A stretch of DNA of 7,347 bases from an uncultured Alphaproteobacteria bacterium (GTDB lineage Bacteria > Pseudomonadota > Alphaproteobacteria > Rs-D84), in assembly GCA_947304085.1 (NCBI GenBank), contig CAMZAC010000029.1, positions 1 to 7,347 of the forward strand, given 5' to 3'. This document shows positions 1 to 5,670 of this stretch, piece after piece. Below the pieces are notes generated by a model that was not told the DNA's origin, did no database searches, and saw only the letters and a list, made by a program, of their open reading frames with translations. Position 1 is the first letter of the stretch. Each line of letters opens with the position of its first letter. A program made the translations under genes and the position numbers.

Positions 1-190
1 CATAAGTTTTTTGTTCGTGTTCATCAGCAATTGGGTCAAAATCAATTTCTGGTTTAATTATGTGCAATAATGATTTTTCGCCGGCTTCTGCTTTTGCTTC
101 GACAGAATTTAAAACATCGTATGGTCGTGAAGCAACCTCACTGACTAAATCTTTTGGTGGACGAATACCTGCAAATGGTTTGATTTTCAT
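1..190 (-). CDS. DUF1015-family protein, N-terminal part (runs off the left edge)
   Basis: The reading frame starts at ATG 190-188 and leaves the window after 63 codons. The translation begins MKIKPFAGIRPPKDLVSEVA and continues with SRPYDVLN and LLHIIKPEIDFDP. This matches my memory of the conserved start of the DUF1015 family (typically MKIKPFrglRPpkd...vasrPYDV), a roughly 400-residue soluble protein family of uncertain function, often found near serine-biosynthesis genes. A GGAG ribosome site lies seven bases before the ATG, and a sigma70-type promoter (233-261) precedes it. The sequence is intact as far as seen. The family call rests on motif memory, and the function is not known from this window. 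Confidence 0.85.
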   Translation of the reverse strand, partial: MKIKPFAGIRPPKDLVSEVASRPYDVLNSVEAKAEAGEKSLLHIIKPEIDFDPIADEHEQKTY

Positions 191-232
191 GTTTATTATC
201 TCCGTTTTTGTTAAATAGGTTAGACAAGCAGA

Positions 233-261
233 ATTATAAACATGGAAATTCTAAAAGGCAA
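233..261 (-). promoter_or_regulatory. Sigma70-like promoter of the DUF1015 gene
   Basis: On the minus strand, a -35 box TTGCCT (261-256) and a perfect -10 box TATAAT (238-233) are separated by exactly 17 bp. Transcription would start near 226, giving a leader of about 36 nt that contains the GGAG ribosome site. This gives the DUF1015 gene its own promoter even though the membrane-protein gene lies upstream on the same strand. Confidence 0.65.
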
Positions 262-296
262 ATTTTATTATTTTGTTGCGCACAAAAAATAAACTA

Positions 297-572
297 TCAG
301 ATTTTGGATTTTATAAAACCAAAGAATTGCTTACAATCTGCCCAACTGTCAAATACAAATCTGTCAATTGCGTTTGCACCACCCAAAGTGTTGGCATACT
401 GCCAACAATAGTATGTTATAAAGCCGAATACTATCGCGGCAAATATTCGTAACAATGTTGATGTACCACCAGTAAAACAGCGAATCACACAACGAATACA
501 AAATACAGCGCACACAAAAGCAACCAGCCACATAATAACAACAGAACCCAAAATAGTCGAAATAATTCCCAT
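297..572 (-). CDS. Small two-helix inner-membrane protein, unknown function
   Basis: This is a 91-residue protein that I do not recognise. It has two strongly hydrophobic stretches, about residues 3-28 (STILGSVVIMWLVAFVCAVF) and 39-58 (LLRIFAAIVFGFITYYCWQY), joined by a short loop with basic and polar residues. The tail (about 60-91) is polar and mixed-charge, with aromatic residues. This suggests a small integral inner-membrane protein with two helices. Several cysteines occur near the first helix (CAVFCIRCVIRC), which is unusual. The start ATG 572-570 has an AAAGGA ribosome site about six bases upstream and a promoter at 598-626. It lies between the tRNA-Gln gene and the DUF1015 gene, and nothing in the context reveals its role. 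Confidence 0.75.
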   Translation of the reverse strand: MGIISTILGSVVIMWLVAFVCAVFCIRCVIRCFTGGTSTLLRIFAAIVFGFITYYCWQYANTLGGANAIDRFVFDSWADCKQFFGFIKSKI

Positions 573-597
573 TTTTTATCCTTTTTTCTTTACAGGT

Positions 598-626
598 ATT
601 TTATCATAAAACGGTCGCCAACACAA
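598..626 (-). promoter_or_regulatory. Promoter of the small membrane-protein gene
   Basis: On the minus strand, -35 TTGTGT (626-621), a 17-bp spacer and -10 TAAAAT (603-598), with TG one base before the -10 (extended -10). Transcription would start near 591, leaving a short leader of about 20 nt with the AAAGGA ribosome site. It is divergent from the tRNA promoter at 652-680. Confidence 0.5.
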
Positions 627-651
627 AGGATTTTTAGGAACAAAAAAATAT

Positions 652-680
652 TTGCAAAAATAAGATAATCAACTTATAAT
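652..680 (+). promoter_or_regulatory. Promoter of tRNA-Gln
   Basis: -35 TTGCAA (652-657), a 17-bp spacer and a perfect -10 TATAAT (675-680). The start would fall near 686-688 in a G/C-containing CCTGCGC stretch, a discriminator type often seen at stable-RNA promoters under stringent control. The mature tRNA begins at 693. Confidence 0.8.
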
Positions 681-692
681 ACCTGCGCATAA

Positions 693-766
693 TGGGGCAT
701 AGTTTAATGGTAGAACATCGGACTCTGACTCCGCTAGTGTTGGTTCGAATCCAGCTGCCCCAACCA
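693..766 (+). tRNA. tRNA-Gln (anticodon CTG)
   Basis: A full cloverleaf can be drawn. The acceptor stem is TGGGGCA (693-699) with TGCCCCA (756-762), followed by discriminator A763 and an encoded CCA (764-766). The anticodon loop is CTCTGAC (723-729), giving anticodon CTG, which reads CAG (Gln). The T arm is GTTGG/CCAGC around TTCGAAT (739-755). The lowest anticodon-stem pair (718/734) is a T-C mismatch. It has its own promoter upstream and terminator downstream. The 3' 33 bases (734-766) also encode, on the other strand, the end of the serine recombinase, marking the likely integration site. Confidence 0.95.
734..766. other. Probable attachment-site region in the 3' end of tRNA-Gln
   Basis: The recombinase gene points at the tRNA gene and ends inside it, so the crossover of the element probably lies within or beside the T arm, acceptor stem and CCA. 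What is seen is the overlap. That this is the att core is inference from the common use of tRNA 3' ends by integrative elements. No second copy of this stretch was found in the rest of the window, so the core and its length are unproven. Confidence 0.5.
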
Positions 767-2293
767 AGATGTACGACCGTTCGAATTTTTAAGTAAATCG
801 AACGGTTTTTTCAAGGAAATCCAAGCTTTTTTATCAATGATAGTCGAGTTCGAAAGTATCAATTTCAAAAGTGCTCTTTTTTGGTCTGTTTTCGAACTCC
901 GTATTAGATTTCCGGCATTTGCAGCGATTTCTACGATATTTTCAATAATTTCACCAATTTCGTTAAAATCGTTTGTACATTTTGTTAATTCTGATTCTAT
1001 TTCTGCAATTTCATTATCCAGTTGAGGTTTCTTTGTTTCATATATTTCTTTTGTTATAACACCACTAAATAACATATTAATAGCAGTATCTAACCGATTT
1101 TTCGCGTCTTTTAAGCGTGTTTGCAACTGTTGCTTATGCATACGATTAAAACCATTTTCATTTTGAATATATTCACGAATGCTGGCTTTTAATGCGGTTA
1201 ATGCTTTATCTGAAAATTTAAAAGAACCAACTAATTCGTCTTCAATTTGTTGAAATACTAGATTTTCATTTATAGGTTTCTGGTCGCAATTACCATGTGT
1301 GTGGCTACATTTTAAATAAGAATACTGCTTTCCGCTTTTCTTTGTGTGTAATTCTGGTGTCATTGTGCAACCACATTTACCGCAACGAAATAATCCACGC
1401 AATGCGAAATCCATACTGCCATATTCAGTTTTTGTATGTATAGTTGCTTTTCCTGACAACTGTTTCTGAACCGTATTGAACAAATCTTCATCAATTAAAG
1501 GTGTATAAATGTGTTTTATATAGTGCCCTTTGACATACATAACCCCACAATAAAACGGATTTTGTAAAATTGCATGTATTGCTGCACGACATAATGGTTT
1601 GTCTGCAAATCTGGACGTTAAACCGTGGGTTCTGGCCCAAACAACCATATCTTTCAAAGAATATAACCCAGTTGCATATTCTTCAAACATTTTTTTAACC
1701 AATGCTCCACGTTCTTCGTCTATAATAACCGTTTTTTTCTTGTTTTTTGTAATATTTATATAGCCGGTGGGGGCTTTGTTTTGCAGAATTCCTACTTTCC
1801 AATTATATTCCATACTTCTTTTAACATTATCTCTTAATGCATCAACATACATTTTAGCTGCTAAGATTCCCATATTCCAACGAGTAATATCTGACGCTGG
1901 ACTATTTTTTGTTAAAACAAGTGAATCTTTCCAAAAATGAACTTCTATTGCGTCTTCTTTTAATAATGCTTCTATCTCAGCAGATTCTTTAAAACTTCTT
2001 TGAAACCTATCAACACAATATACAACTATGGCCGTTTTATTTTTTTGCTTTTTTACAAATTCCAACATTTTATGAAATTCTTTTCTATCGCCACGTGTTG
2101 AACTTTCAGTCAATTTAATTTCTTGAATTACAGAAAAGTTACGATTATTACAATATTCCCTTATCTTTTCAATCTGTGCATCCAAAGAAACGCCTTCAGC
2201 CTGATGGTCTTTGGAAACCCTCGCGAATGCTATTGCTTGGTTGCATGGTCTTAATTTATTAAAATTTATATCTGTATTTTGATTTACTAACAT
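734..2293 (-). CDS. Large serine recombinase (site-specific integrase) of an integrative element
   Basis: This 519-residue protein would catalyse insertion and excision of the element. The resolvase domain (about 19-165) has the catalytic serine in ARVSKDHQ (S27, beside R25) and the conserved DRFQRS arginines (R96, R99). A Recombinase domain follows (about 170-280, containing PTGY and NPFYCGVMYVKG). Next come a zinc ribbon (C304, C307, C329, C336) and a coiled coil (about 385-445), the usual layout and size of large serine integrases. The start ATG 2293-2291 has AAAGAGG seven bases upstream, and that site overlaps the stop codon of the 62-residue gene, so the two are probably translated in sequence. 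The natural-looking end is LKKPFDLL (about 494-501). Beyond it the frame crosses the tRNA terminator, and residues 510-519 (WLGQLDSNQH) are the antisense of the tRNA, with W510 complementary to CCA. Confidence 0.95.
   Translation of the reverse strand: MLVNQNTDINFNKLRPCNQAIAFARVSKDHQAEGVSLDAQIEKIREYCNNRNFSVIQEIKLTESSTRGDRKEFHKMLEFVKKQKNKTAIVVYCVDRFQRSFKESAEIEALLKEDAIEVHFWKDSLVLTKNSPASDITRWNMGILAAKMYVDALRDNVKRSMEYNWKVGILQNKAPTGYINITKNKKKTVIIDEERGALVKKMFEEYATGLYSLKDMVVWARTHGLTSRFADKPLCRAAIHAILQNPFYCGVMYVKGHYIKHIYTPLIDEDLFNTVQKQLSGKATIHTKTEYGSMDFALRGLFRCGKCGCTMTPELHTKKSGKQYSYLKCSHTHGNCDQKPINENLVFQQIEDELVGSFKFSDKALTALKASIREYIQNENGFNRMHKQQLQTRLKDAKNRLDTAINMLFSGVITKEIYETKKPQLDNEIAEIESELTKCTNDFNEIGEIIENIVEIAANAGNLIRSSKTDQKRALLKLILSNSTIIDKKAWISLKKPFDLLKNSNGRTSWLGQLDSNQH
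776..811 (+). terminator. Intrinsic terminator of tRNA-Gln
   Basis: A perfect 9-bp stem, ACCGTTCGA (776-784) with TCGAACGGT (798-806), a 13-nt loop, then a run of six T (806-811). It starts ten bases after the tRNA CCA. It lies inside the recombinase coding sequence on the other strand, opposite roughly codons 495-506. Confidence 0.85.
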
Positions 2294-2305
2294 AATTTTA
2301 CCTCT

Positions 2306-2494
2306 TTATTTATTTGATTTTACCAAGTTTTCTGGGGTTTGTACGCTTTTATTTTTTGCTTCGTATGTGTATAATGCACCGGTTGCAAAGAATTTGATTA
2401 AATCACGAACTGCACCGTTTAATTCTTTATCCGTAAATTCATAATCAGGATACCAAGATTGAATTTCCTGCTTTAATATTTCAAAATTATCCAT
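2306..2494 (-). CDS. 62-residue protein upstream of the recombinase, unknown function
   Basis: This is a 62-residue soluble protein beginning MDNFEILKQEIQSWYPDYEF. I do not recognise it. It is acidic in its first half, predicted to be largely helical, and has no membrane segment and no obvious helix-turn-helix. The start ATG 2494-2492 has an AAGG ribosome site seven bases upstream. Its stop lies only 12 bases from the recombinase start and overlaps that gene's ribosome site, so the two form an operon and are probably coupled. The position fits a small accessory factor of the recombinase, such as a directionality factor or regulator, but this is inference from location only. Its start codon is buried in a possible hairpin (2492-2538), suggesting controlled translation. 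Confidence 0.75.
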   Translation of the reverse strand: MDNFEILKQEIQSWYPDYEFTDKELNGAVRDLIKFFATGALYTYEAKNKSVQTPENLVKSNK

Positions 2495-2538
2495 ATCAAT
2501 ACCTTATGATTACACAACAACATCGCGTTATTGATATG
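2492..2538 (-). promoter_or_regulatory. Inverted repeat covering the start codon of the 62-residue gene
   Basis: Perfect 10-bp arms CATATCAATA (2492-2501) and TATTGATATG (2529-2538) are separated by 27 bp. In the minus-strand mRNA, the 3' arm contains the ATG of the 62-residue gene, and the AAGG ribosome site lies in the loop next to it. It could act as an RNA hairpin limiting translation or as a protein operator. Which one cannot be told from sequence. Confidence 0.5.
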
Positions 2539-2578
2539 TATTAGAATCTTTTTGAAACAGACGGTTCTCGAACTAAAC

Positions 2579-2610
2579 TTCCAATTCGGACAACTATTTT
2601 CCAATTCTGA
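2579..2610. repeat. Two direct repeats TTCCAATTCNGA at 20-bp spacing
   Basis: TTCCAATTCGGA (2579-2590) and TTCCAATTCTGA (2599-2610) match in 11 of 12 bases and are offset by exactly 20 bp, about two helical turns. They lie between the divergent 62-residue gene and the ATPase gene, where a regulator or the recombinase could bind them on one face of the DNA. The role is inferred. Confidence 0.4.
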
Positions 2611-2644
2611 TAAAAATGTGGTTTGACCGATGGGGCAGACCACA
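2611..2644 (-). terminator. Leftward terminator-like hairpin with no upstream gene
   Basis: On the minus strand, a 9-bp stem with one G-U pair (2644-2636 with 2625-2617), a 10-nt loop, then TTTTTA (2616-2611). This is the form of an intrinsic terminator for leftward transcription. No minus-strand gene is seen to its right, so it may end an unrecognised small RNA or block antisense transcripts from the ATPase gene. Alternatively it is an operator. Confidence 0.45.
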
Positions 2645-2749
2645 AACAATAATGTCGACTAAAACTATATTGAAAATATCAAAATCAAAAAACATGTCTG
2701 AACGTTTGTATTGTTTTAATCAGAATATACTGGATTTTTAGGGTTTTTG

Positions 2750-2758
2750 TGCTATATT
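2750..2758 (+). promoter_or_regulatory. Extended -10 promoter for a leaderless ATPase mRNA
   Basis: TGC-TATATT (2750-2758) is an extended -10 element. There is no good -35 box, as expected for this promoter class. The predicted start, about seven bases past the -10, falls on or next to the A of ATG 2765, and no Shine-Dalgarno sequence precedes that ATG. Together these suggest a leaderless transcript. Confidence 0.45.
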
Positions 2759-2764
2759 TTACGT

Positions 2765-3175
2765 ATGATTAAGAAAATATTTGAACTTATAAATATTGGT
2801 CGGTTTAGTAATTTTCAGCAAAAACAAGATTTTGCTATCCACACAAACGCACATCCGAATAATTGTAATATTATTTTTGGATTTAATGGTTCTGGAAAAT
2901 CTACAATTTCCAATGTATTATCATTGTTTGGCGATGAGTCTTTTTCGAAAAACAAACCAGCTGTATTACATGCCATAACCAGAGAAGAATCTGGTGTGCC
3001 AAGTATAAAACTGGAATTACAAAACGGTCAACAGTTGTCTTATTCTGACACAACTGCCCCCAAACTAATATATGTGTTTAATTCAAATTTTGTTTCTGAC
3101 CATGTGTCAAATGGTGTAAGAAAATTTAATGGTGCAAATGACACCAGAATTACAAGACATAAACAACAAAATTGA
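2765..3175 (+). CDS. AAA_13-type ATPase (RloC/PrrC-like), N-terminal part before a +1 frameshift
   Basis: This frame encodes 136 residues holding the N-terminal ATPase lobe. It starts MIKKIFELINIGRFSNF, a typical opening for AAA_13/RloC/PrrC proteins, followed by Walker A GFNGSGKST (39-47) and the conserved LIYVFNSNFVSDHV. I chose ATG 2765 over the in-frame TTG at 2747 because the family start fits and the -10 element overlaps the upstream codons. The frame ends at a TGA (3173-3175) after a nonsense-looking tail (TRITRHKQQN). The rest of the protein continues in the next frame (3129-5255). Walker A alone cannot form an ATPase, so the two parts belong together: either one gene hit by a one-base insertion or error, or a programmed shift. 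Dropping one A from the A4 run at 3121-3124 joins them into about 829 residues. Confidence 0.8.
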   Translation: MIKKIFELINIGRFSNFQQKQDFAIHTNAHPNNCNIIFGFNGSGKSTISNVLSLFGDESFSKNKPAVLHAITREESGVPSIKLELQNGQQLSYSDTTAPKLIYVFNSNFVSDHVSNGVRKFNGANDTRITRHKQQN

Positions 3176-5255
3176 AGAATTAGAGAAAAACAAGCGAGAT
3201 GCTGTTAAAGAAATTGAACGTTTAGAAAAAGAATTTAAAAAAATAAAGGGAGCGGCGAGTAACGATTTTAATAAAAAATTTCCTTCGCTTCGGTTAAACG
3301 GTTTAACGTTAGATAATGCTTCAGTTCCACAAACAACAGAGATTGAGTTAGAAAAACAAAAAGATAATTTGATATTGGAATATGAACATAGCACGAAATC
3401 GGTGGAAATCGCAAATCATATTACCCAGCTTCAAAGTATTTCATTAAATCAAATCAATTTAGACATAAAGACGACAAATGATTTACTTGGTCGAACAATT
3501 ACGCAGTTATCAAAATCAGTATTAGAAGACAGAATTCAAAATATCAAAAATAAATTTACAAATAGTGAATCCGGGGCATTTGTCGAAGAATGGTTCAGAC
3601 ATGGTAAACAAATATTAGAAAAACCTGGAATGACGCATTGTCCAATTTGTAATAGTGATTTAACTGGACAACTGGAAACAATATTGCAGGATTTTGACGG
3701 TTATTTTGATAAAAAATATGATGAATTTATAACCATGATTTCTGGGCACATAGCAAGTATTAATACAATAAGTGCAGAACTTCAATCTGTGGACGGGAAT
3801 GTGAACGCAATAGAAGCGTTATATTCTAAATACAAGGATATTTTGCCAGAATTACAATATGTTAAACCAGATGTCGTCGGTGTCAGAAAAGCATTAAATA
3901 TAATCAAAACATGCCTTGAAAATAAATTGCAAAATATATCTTTGACAGATACTGTGTCAGAAGCGACAATTGATTTGTTGGTGGAATTCAACAGCAATAT
4001 AACATCAATTATTTCTTTAAAAACAGAGTTGTTAAAAAAATTACAAAGTATTGCACCGAGAAAATCAGACGCCATCGTAACCGATATAAAAAGGGTTTAT
4101 AAAGATTTAGCAATCATTGAATTTAATCAGTTAGATTCTGACTCTAATATGTTGGAAATATATAATACTAAAAAGCAAGAACTGGAACATATTGATACAA
4201 CAGATGCGAATGATGAAAAAGGGTTGCTTTACTGGAATAACAAACGTGTGATGGAATTATCAAAGATAAAAGCAGAGTCTGCAGGTATAAATAAATTTTT
4301 GAAAAATATGGGGATAGATACATTTACAATAGATTTGCGTGATAAACCCGGCGAAGAAAAGAAAGATATTGTTGTAAATTATGCCAATTCCACATCCGCA
4401 AAAACGAAACAATGTTTAAGCGATGGTGAAAAAACCGCTCTTGGTTTTGCGTATTTCCTCAGTAAATTTGAAAATGAACTTGATGAAACACATAAAACAA
4501 ATGCTATTGTTGTGATTGATGACCCCATTTCCAGTCTGGATGAAAATAGGCTTTATAGTACTGCACATTTGATAAAAGATATGTTTGAGAAAACGAAACA
4601 GTTGATAGTATTAAGTCATAATTTTCTGTTTTTGAAGTTTTTTAATGCGATATATCCTGGAAATCCGCAACAATTCTTTATAAATAAAGATTTACTTGGC
4701 CCTTTACCAGACGAATTGGCAAATTTTGAAACAACATATTTTTATATGTTGAAAGATATCCAAAAATTTAATAATTCCGATATAGAATATAAAGATGCCA
4801 GAAAATATTTGCCAAATTTCATTAGACGAGTATTAGAAACATTTTTTGCATTTAAATTTGCTATGTTATGGGCCAGAAATGAAAATAAAAGAAGTCCAGG
4901 TCTTAACGACGCAAAAGGGTACATGGAAGAAAGTCATTATGATAAAAATTTAATAGATAAACTTGATAAAATTATTAAGATTACAGATAAACAATGTCAT
5001 GGAAGTGCACAAACACTTACAGACAATAATTCGTATATATCAGAAGATGATTTAAAGCAAATTGCAACAAATGCTATTGAAATAATAGAAAGCATAGATG
5101 CAGCCCATATGCAAAGTATTAAAAAGTTTAAAAATTCGGAAACGGATACTGCTTTGACACCAGAAGAAAAAGCTGATGTTGAGGCTGGCCGGGCAGTAAT
5201 AATTCAAGAACCGCCTACAGAAATAAAAACTGGAAAAACAGATTTTATACCATAA
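3129..5255 (+). CDS. AAA_13-type ATPase (RloC/PrrC-like), C-terminal part: coiled coils, zinc hook, Walker B, possible anticodon-nuclease end
   Basis: This frame encodes 708 residues and begins inside the end of the preceding frame without a convincing ribosome site. It is the continuation of the ATPase started at 2765. A coiled coil (about 8-42) and further helices flank HCPICNSDL, whose C171-C174 resemble the zinc hook of RloC. Then come the ABC signature LSDGEKTALGF (430-440), Walker B AIVVIDDP (459-466), D-loop SSLD (468-471) and H-loop VLSHN (H497). After the ATPase, NFIRRVLETFFAFK supplies R566-x3-E570 and QCHGS supplies H624, an order like the R-E-H triad of PrrC/RloC anticodon nucleases. 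Family knowledge: these proteins cut tRNA anticodon loops upon phage infection. The nuclease role here is inferred. It could instead be a generic AAA_13 defence ATPase. No restriction-modification genes are adjacent. Confidence 0.82.
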   Translation: MVQMTPELQDINNKIEELEKNKRDAVKEIERLEKEFKKIKGAASNDFNKKFPSLRLNGLTLDNASVPQTTEIELEKQKDNLILEYEHSTKSVEIANHITQLQSISLNQINLDIKTTNDLLGRTITQLSKSVLEDRIQNIKNKFTNSESGAFVEEWFRHGKQILEKPGMTHCPICNSDLTGQLETILQDFDGYFDKKYDEFITMISGHIASINTISAELQSVDGNVNAIEALYSKYKDILPELQYVKPDVVGVRKALNIIKTCLENKLQNISLTDTVSEATIDLLVEFNSNITSIISLKTELLKKLQSIAPRKSDAIVTDIKRVYKDLAIIEFNQLDSDSNMLEIYNTKKQELEHIDTTDANDEKGLLYWNNKRVMELSKIKAESAGINKFLKNMGIDTFTIDLRDKPGEEKKDIVVNYANSTSAKTKQCLSDGEKTALGFAYFLSKFENELDETHKTNAIVVIDDPISSLDENRLYSTAHLIKDMFEKTKQLIVLSHNFLFLKFFNAIYPGNPQQFFINKDLLGPLPDELANFETTYFYMLKDIQKFNNSDIEYKDARKYLPNFIRRVLETFFAFKFAMLWARNENKRSPGLNDAKGYMEESHYDKNLIDKLDKIIKITDKQCHGSAQTLTDNNSYISEDDLKQIATNAIEIIESIDAAHMQSIKKFKNSETDTALTPEEKADVEAGRAVIIQEPPTEIKTGKTDFIP

Positions 5256-5444
5256 ATTAACAAATTTATCTGCAAAATATTATTTGATATATTAGTAAGT
5301 TTTTGGAATCTGTTTTTGTTATCGTGAAATTTTACCATCCCATCCGATTGGTAAAATTTGATACGGTTGCAGGGGACACAGACATCATTTTTGCAATTCG
5401 GTATTTAATGCATAATACGGTTAGAATTTTTTCATAAATAAGTA
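5256..5444. other. Gene-poor spacer after the ATPase
   Basis: Apart from the inverted repeat at 5327-5359 I see no coding region, RNA gene or clear terminator here. It is strongly AT-rich. The right edge of the integrative element may lie in or beyond this stretch, but no copy of the tRNA 3' end is present. Confidence 0.4.
5327..5359. repeat. 10-bp perfect inverted repeat downstream of the ATPase
   Basis: AAATTTTACC (5327-5336) and GGTAAAATTT (5350-5359) are perfect arms around a 13-bp loop, 72 bases after the ATPase stop. There is no T run on either side. It may be an RNA 3'-end hairpin stabilising or weakly terminating the ATPase mRNA, or a protein or recombinase binding site. Confidence 0.5.
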
Positions 5445-5473
5445 TTTACATTTTTTTATAAATGTTTTATATT
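5445..5473 (+). promoter_or_regulatory. Promoter of the structured leader RNA and surface-protein gene
   Basis: -35 TTTACA (5445-5450), a 17-bp spacer and -10 TATATT (5468-5473): ten of twelve consensus matches. Transcription would start near 5480, about 240 nt before the ATG of the surface-protein gene, making a long leader. Confidence 0.65.
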
Positions 5474-5524
5474 CAAGTTGAATCCAAGAGGTTGGGTTCG
5501 GGGTCTTTACAAACCCGCTTTATC

Positions 5525-5572
5525 CGATGCGAAAGCATCGTTATCTGATGGTTTCGGTGCTTTTTTGCATCG
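5525..5572 (+). promoter_or_regulatory. Four-strand switch with internal terminator-like hairpin
   Basis: Strand A CGATGC (5525-5530) pairs with B GCATCG (5535-5540) across a GAAA tetraloop. B can instead pair with C CGGTGC (5555-5560), which is followed directly by six T (5561-5566), the form of a terminator. C can pair with D GCATCG (5567-5572), and A with D. Mutually exclusive pairings of this kind are the hallmark of attenuators. Confidence 0.45.
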
Positions 5573-5670
5573 TCATCATTCCTGACTTTATGGTCGGGGT
5601 GCCGTAAGCTATACAACAGGGGCAACCTGAAGGCACGGGGTCAATGATAAAGCGACTGTAAACACTCCCG

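Noticed and set aside
208..411. Plus-strand open frame of 67 codons
   Set aside because: It overlaps the membrane-protein gene on the other strand and has no ribosome site. The region upstream holds the DUF1015 promoter and start.
837..1025. Plus-strand open frame inside the recombinase gene
   Set aside because: It is antisense to the coiled-coil coding region and has no start signals. The same applies to minus-strand frames at 3107-3394, 3782-4075, 4742-4924 and 6843-7160.
2561..2580. LexA/SOS box of the alphaproteobacterial GTTC-N7-GTTC type near the recombinase operon
   Set aside because: GTTC and GAAC occur, but the second half-site at N7 matches in only two of four bases.
2630..2638. 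ATGGGGCA shared with the tRNA 5' end
   Set aside because: An eight-base match to the wrong end of the tRNA is expected by chance, and it is explained by the loop and stem of the leftward terminator.
2747..2764. Upstream TTG start of the ATPase
   Set aside because: It has no ribosome site, adds six residues not expected in the family, and its codons contain the -10 element.
5484..5520. Possible second attachment site (GTTGGGTTCGG resembling GTTGGTTCGAA of the tRNA)
   Set aside because: The match is only about nine bases with an inserted base and does not extend into the rest of the tRNA 3' end.
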